Origin: Defluviicoccus sp.
GTDB lineage: Bacteria; Pseudomonadota; Alphaproteobacteria; MPNO01
Direction of reading: 5' to 3'
DNA length: 34,343 nt
NCBI GenBank assembly: GCA_028820505.1
Contig: JAPPIT010000091.1
Coordinates: 1-34,343, forward strand
Positions within the stretch are counted from its first letter, which is position 1. The number at the start of each line of letters is the position of its first letter. Position numbers and translations under genes: made by a program. Shown here piece by piece: positions 31,949 through 34,343 of this stretch. The notes under the pieces are model-generated. The model was given only the letters and a program-made list of their open reading frames with translations, was not told the DNA's origin and searched no databases.

Positions 31949-32676
31949 CCCTGCTGGAACTCAGGGGCGTCGGGCGCCGTTTCGGCGGGGTCGTCGCGGT
32001 AGATGCGATGGACATGACTGTCGACGAAGGCGAGATCCTCGGCCTGATGGGCGCCAACGGTGCGGGCAAGACGACGCTGTTCGCGCTGATCGCCGGAAAT
32101 CTGCGCCCCAGCGCGGGCGAAATCCACTTCCGGGGGTGGCGCATCGACGGCCTGCGCCCCGACCGGGTGAGCCGTCTCGGCGTGGCCCGCGCCTTCCAGA
32201 TCGTCCGTCCCTTCGCCGGGCTCAGCGTGCTGGAGAACGTCGCCGTCGGAAGCCTGTTCGGAACCGGCCGCGAACGCTCGATCCGGCGCGCGGAAGAGCG
32301 GGCGATGGCGGTGCTCGAAGAGGTCGGGCTCGCCGCGCGCGCCGCCGATCCCGCCGGCACGCTGACCCTCGCCGGCCGCAAGCGGCTGGAAATCGCCCGC
32401 GCGCTCGCGACCCGGCCCAGGCTCCTGCTGCTCGACGAGGTGATGGCCGGCCTCACGCCGGTCGAGGTGTCGGAGGCTCTCGACATGATCCAGGCGCTCA
32501 GGCAGCGCCACGGCCTGACGATCATCGTCATCGAGCATGTCATGCGGGCGCTGATGCGGCTCTGCGAGCGCCTGGTGGTGCTCCACCACGGGGTCAAGAT
32601 CGCCGAAGGTCCGCCCGGCGAGATCGCCGCCGACCCAAGGGTCATCGAGGCCTATCTCGGGCGCGCCCGGGAATGA
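31945..32676 (+). CDS. livG: ABC transporter ATP-binding protein LivG
   Basis: The 243-residue ATPase has Walker A GANGAGKTT at 36-44 (Lys42), the Q-loop Gln84 in RAFQIVRPF, Walker B LLLLDE at 160-165 with the LivG-type VMAGLTP after it, and switch His198. The signature is the degenerate LAGRKR (142-147) instead of LSGGQ, as is normal for many LivG proteins. The domain is slightly shorter than LivG of enterobacteria. ATGA overlaps join it to livM and livF. Confidence 0.93.
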   Translation: MTLLELRGVGRRFGGVVAVDAMDMTVDEGEILGLMGANGAGKTTLFALIAGNLRPSAGEIHFRGWRIDGLRPDRVSRLGVARAFQIVRPFAGLSVLENVAVGSLFGTGRERSIRRAEERAMAVLEEVGLAARAADPAGTLTLAGRKRLEIARALATRPRLLLLDEVMAGLTPVEVSEALDMIQALRQRHGLTIIVIEHVMRALMRLCERLVVLHHGVKIAEGPPGEIAADPRVIEAYLGRARE

Positions 32677-33386
32677 CGGCGATGCTGGAAATCGCCGACC
32701 TGTCGGCCGGTTACGGCGAGGTGGGCGTGCTGGACGCCGTCTCGCTCGATGTCGCGCGGGATTCCATCACCGCGCTCGTCGGCAGCAACGGCGCCGGCAA
32801 GACCACCCTGATGCGCAGCGTCGCCGGGCTGTTGCCCGAGACGGCGGGCGCAATCGTCTTCGACGGTGCGGATCTCGCCCGCGCGGCGCCGCACGACCGT
32901 GTCGGGCGCGGGCTCTGCCTGGTGCCGGAAGGGCGCCTGATCTTTCCCGCCTTCTCGGTGGAGGAGAACCTGCGCATCGGCGCCATAACGCCCCACGCAA
33001 GGCCGCGTCTCGCCGCCCGCATCGAGGAGATGTACGCGCTCTTCCCGATCCTGAAACAGCGCCGGCGTCAGGCGGGGGGCACGCTTTCGGGCGGCGAACA
33101 ACAGATGCTGGCGATCGCCCGCGGATTGATGGCGTGCCCGCGCCTCCTGCTGCTCGACGAGCCCAGCCTCGGGCTCGCGCCGGCCGTAGCGCAGTCGCTG
33201 TTCGAGACGATCGTCCGGATCCGCGGCGGCGGGGTGACGGTGTTCATCGTCGAACAGGACATCCGGTCCACGCTGGAGATCGCGGACTCCGCCTACGTGC
33301 TGGAGAACGGTCGTGTCGTCATGCAGGGTACGGCGGCCGAGCTGCTGGAGGACCCGCAGGTCAGACAGGCCTATCTCGGCCTCTAA
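32673..33386 (+). CDS. livF: ABC transporter ATP-binding protein LivF
   Basis: The 237-residue ATPase has Walker A GSNGAGKTT at 37-45, signature LSGGE at 138-142, Walker B LLLLDE at 158-163 followed by PSLGLAP, and VEQD in the switch region where Gln195 stands at the usual His position, as is typical of LivF. VPEGRLIFPAFSVEENL is the LivF-specific D/Q-loop block. It is the last gene of the NicX-like/Liv operon. No clear terminator follows; the next gene starts after a 100-base gap. Confidence 0.93.
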   Translation: MTAMLEIADLSAGYGEVGVLDAVSLDVARDSITALVGSNGAGKTTLMRSVAGLLPETAGAIVFDGADLARAAPHDRVGRGLCLVPEGRLIFPAFSVEENLRIGAITPHARPRLAARIEEMYALFPILKQRRRQAGGTLSGGEQQMLAIARGLMACPRLLLLDEPSLGLAPAVAQSLFETIVRIRGGGVTVFIVEQDIRSTLEIADSAYVLENGRVVMQGTAAELLEDPQVRQAYLGL

Positions 33387-33486
33387 GCCACCGCTCGACA
33401 GCACCCGTGGCGCTCCCTTAGAGTCCTTCGCGGATCGCCGCCGTGCCCGACATGTACGGCTGGCAAGAAAACAGGGGAGGCTTCAC

Positions 33487-34343
33487 ATGACAAAGCGTAT
33501 CGGATTCTCATGCGCCGCCGCTCTCGTCGCGGCGGCGGCGGTCGCTGGATCCGCGGTGCCCGCGTCCGCGGCGACGACGCTGACGGCTGCGAGCTGCTTC
33601 CCGATCGGCAGCCCGCCCAGCCGCTCGTTCGAGGCGCTGGTCAAGGAGATCAACGCCAAGAGCGGCGGCGTGGTCAAGATCGACCTCAAGGGCGGCGCGC
33701 CGGCGATCGGCAGCCCGTTTACGCTGACCCAAAAAACGGCCAGGGGCGCCTACGATCTGGTCGGCTGCACCGAGGCCTATTTCGGCAACGTGCTGCCCGA
33801 AGCGCCGGTGTTCCGGCTCAGCAACATGACCTATGCCGAGCTGCGCAAGAACGGGGCGATCGACTACGTACAGGGCCTGCTCGGGGCGAAGAATCTCCAC
33901 TTCATCGCCCGGCACGACGATAACGGCCCGTTCCATCTGTGGCTGTCGAAGCCGATCACGAAGCCCGACCTGACCGGCTTCCATCTCCGCGTGTCGCCGG
34001 TCTACACCCCGTTCTTCAAGGCGCTGGGCGCGACCACCCAGCTCTCCAATATCGCCCAAGTCTATACATATATGGAGAACGGAACCGTCCAGGGCTTCGG
34101 CTGGCCGGCGGTGGGCTGGGTGCCGGCCTGGATCAAGGTGACCAAGTTCCGTGTCGATCCCGGCTTCTACAACGCCACGCTGCACACGATCGCGAACCTC
34201 AAGGCGTGGAAGAAGACCCCCGAGGCCGCGCGCATGGCGATCGCCAAGATCGCCCTCCAATTCGAAGTCAACGCCGAACCCAGCGGTGCGGGTAAGCGTT
34301 CCGCCAGACCGTGGAGATGGTTATCCGCTCAATGGCACGCTCA
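33487..34343 (+). CDS. TRAP transporter DctP-type substrate-binding protein, cut by the window edge
   Basis: The first 285 codons are present and the frame is still open at the last base. The product starts with a signal peptide (MTKRIGFSCAAALVAAAAV, cleavage near ASA) and has DctP blocks: SRSFEALVKEINAKSGG, then LTGFHLRVSPVYTPFFKALGA with the carboxylate-binding Arg, and YMENGTVQGFGWPAVG. GGGAGG stands 6 bases before the ATG. The last 15 or so codons (after EPSGAG) turn basic and Trp-rich, while another frame reads AFRQTVEMVIRS, so a late frameshift is possible but unproven. The gene follows the Liv operon by 100 bases; no DctQ or DctM is visible before the edge. Confidence 0.85.
   Translation, partial: MTKRIGFSCAAALVAAAAVAGSAVPASAATTLTAASCFPIGSPPSRSFEALVKEINAKSGGVVKIDLKGGAPAIGSPFTLTQKTARGAYDLVGCTEAYFGNVLPEAPVFRLSNMTYAELRKNGAIDYVQGLLGAKNLHFIARHDDNGPFHLWLSKPITKPDLTGFHLRVSPVYTPFFKALGATTQLSNIAQVYTYMENGTVQGFGWPAVGWVPAWIKVTKFRVDPGFYNATLHTIANLKAWKKTPEAARMAIAKIALQFEVNAEPSGAGKRSARPWRWLSAQWHA

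Overview
The window is high-GC DNA, densely packed with genes, and reads as a chromosomal segment of an alphaproteobacterium. I infer a Rhodospirillales- or Kiloniellales-like heterotroph from the gene families present: TRAP and LivHMGF-type uptake, a two-domain cold-shock protein next to DUF192, an Mbh-like Mrp antiporter and CoxL/CoxG relatives. No phage, insertion sequence or CRISPR array is visible. Two tRNA genes, Ser(GCT) and Thr(GGT), both with encoded CCA, sit near 23.3 kb. Nearly all genes have readable Shine-Dalgarno sites, and many neighbours overlap by ATGA or GTGA.

Region 1 (1-6.4 kb, minus strand) holds a MetE-like metal-site protein with a clear terminator, a lone Phd/YefM antitoxin, a REP-like inverted repeat, and a probable operon of MFS transporter, CoxG-like protein and form-II CoxL-like molybdenum hydroxylase large subunit. 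Region 2 (6.4-13.7 kb, minus strand) is one ten-gene antiporter operon in the order E, F, G, DUF4040/MbhE, B, C, D, D', small membrane protein, D''. The first eight follow the order of the archaeal Mbh antiporter module. No full-length MrpA is present, and three proton-channel subunits are.

Region 3 (14-23.4 kb) starts on the plus strand with a double cold-shock protein and DUF192. A transport operon follows: an NCS2 nucleobase permease fused to a degenerate RsbW-like ATPase domain, a fused TAXI-TRAP permease and its binding protein. Next come two predicted exported serine proteases that converge tail to tail: an S8 subtilase and a 667-residue protein with two trypsin-like domains, a PDZ domain and a helical TPR-like tail. 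The second begins directly behind the tRNA-Ser.

Region 4 (23.6-34.3 kb) looks like a catabolic and uptake island. It has an HpaB-type monooxygenase with an SDR, a divergent DctP binding protein, a second SDR, and a NicX-type ring-opening dioxygenase with all three recognisable iron ligands. The dioxygenase heads a complete branched-chain-amino-acid-type ABC transporter operon (binding protein, LivH, LivM, LivG, LivF). A second DctP gene runs off the right edge. I infer uptake and breakdown of an aromatic or N-heteroaromatic acid; the substrate cannot be read from sequence alone.

The most unusual items are the NCS2-ATPase fusion coupled to a TAXI-TRAP system, the MrpA-less triple-channel antiporter, the tandem-protease/TPR protein starting at a tRNA end, and the NicX-like/Liv operon.
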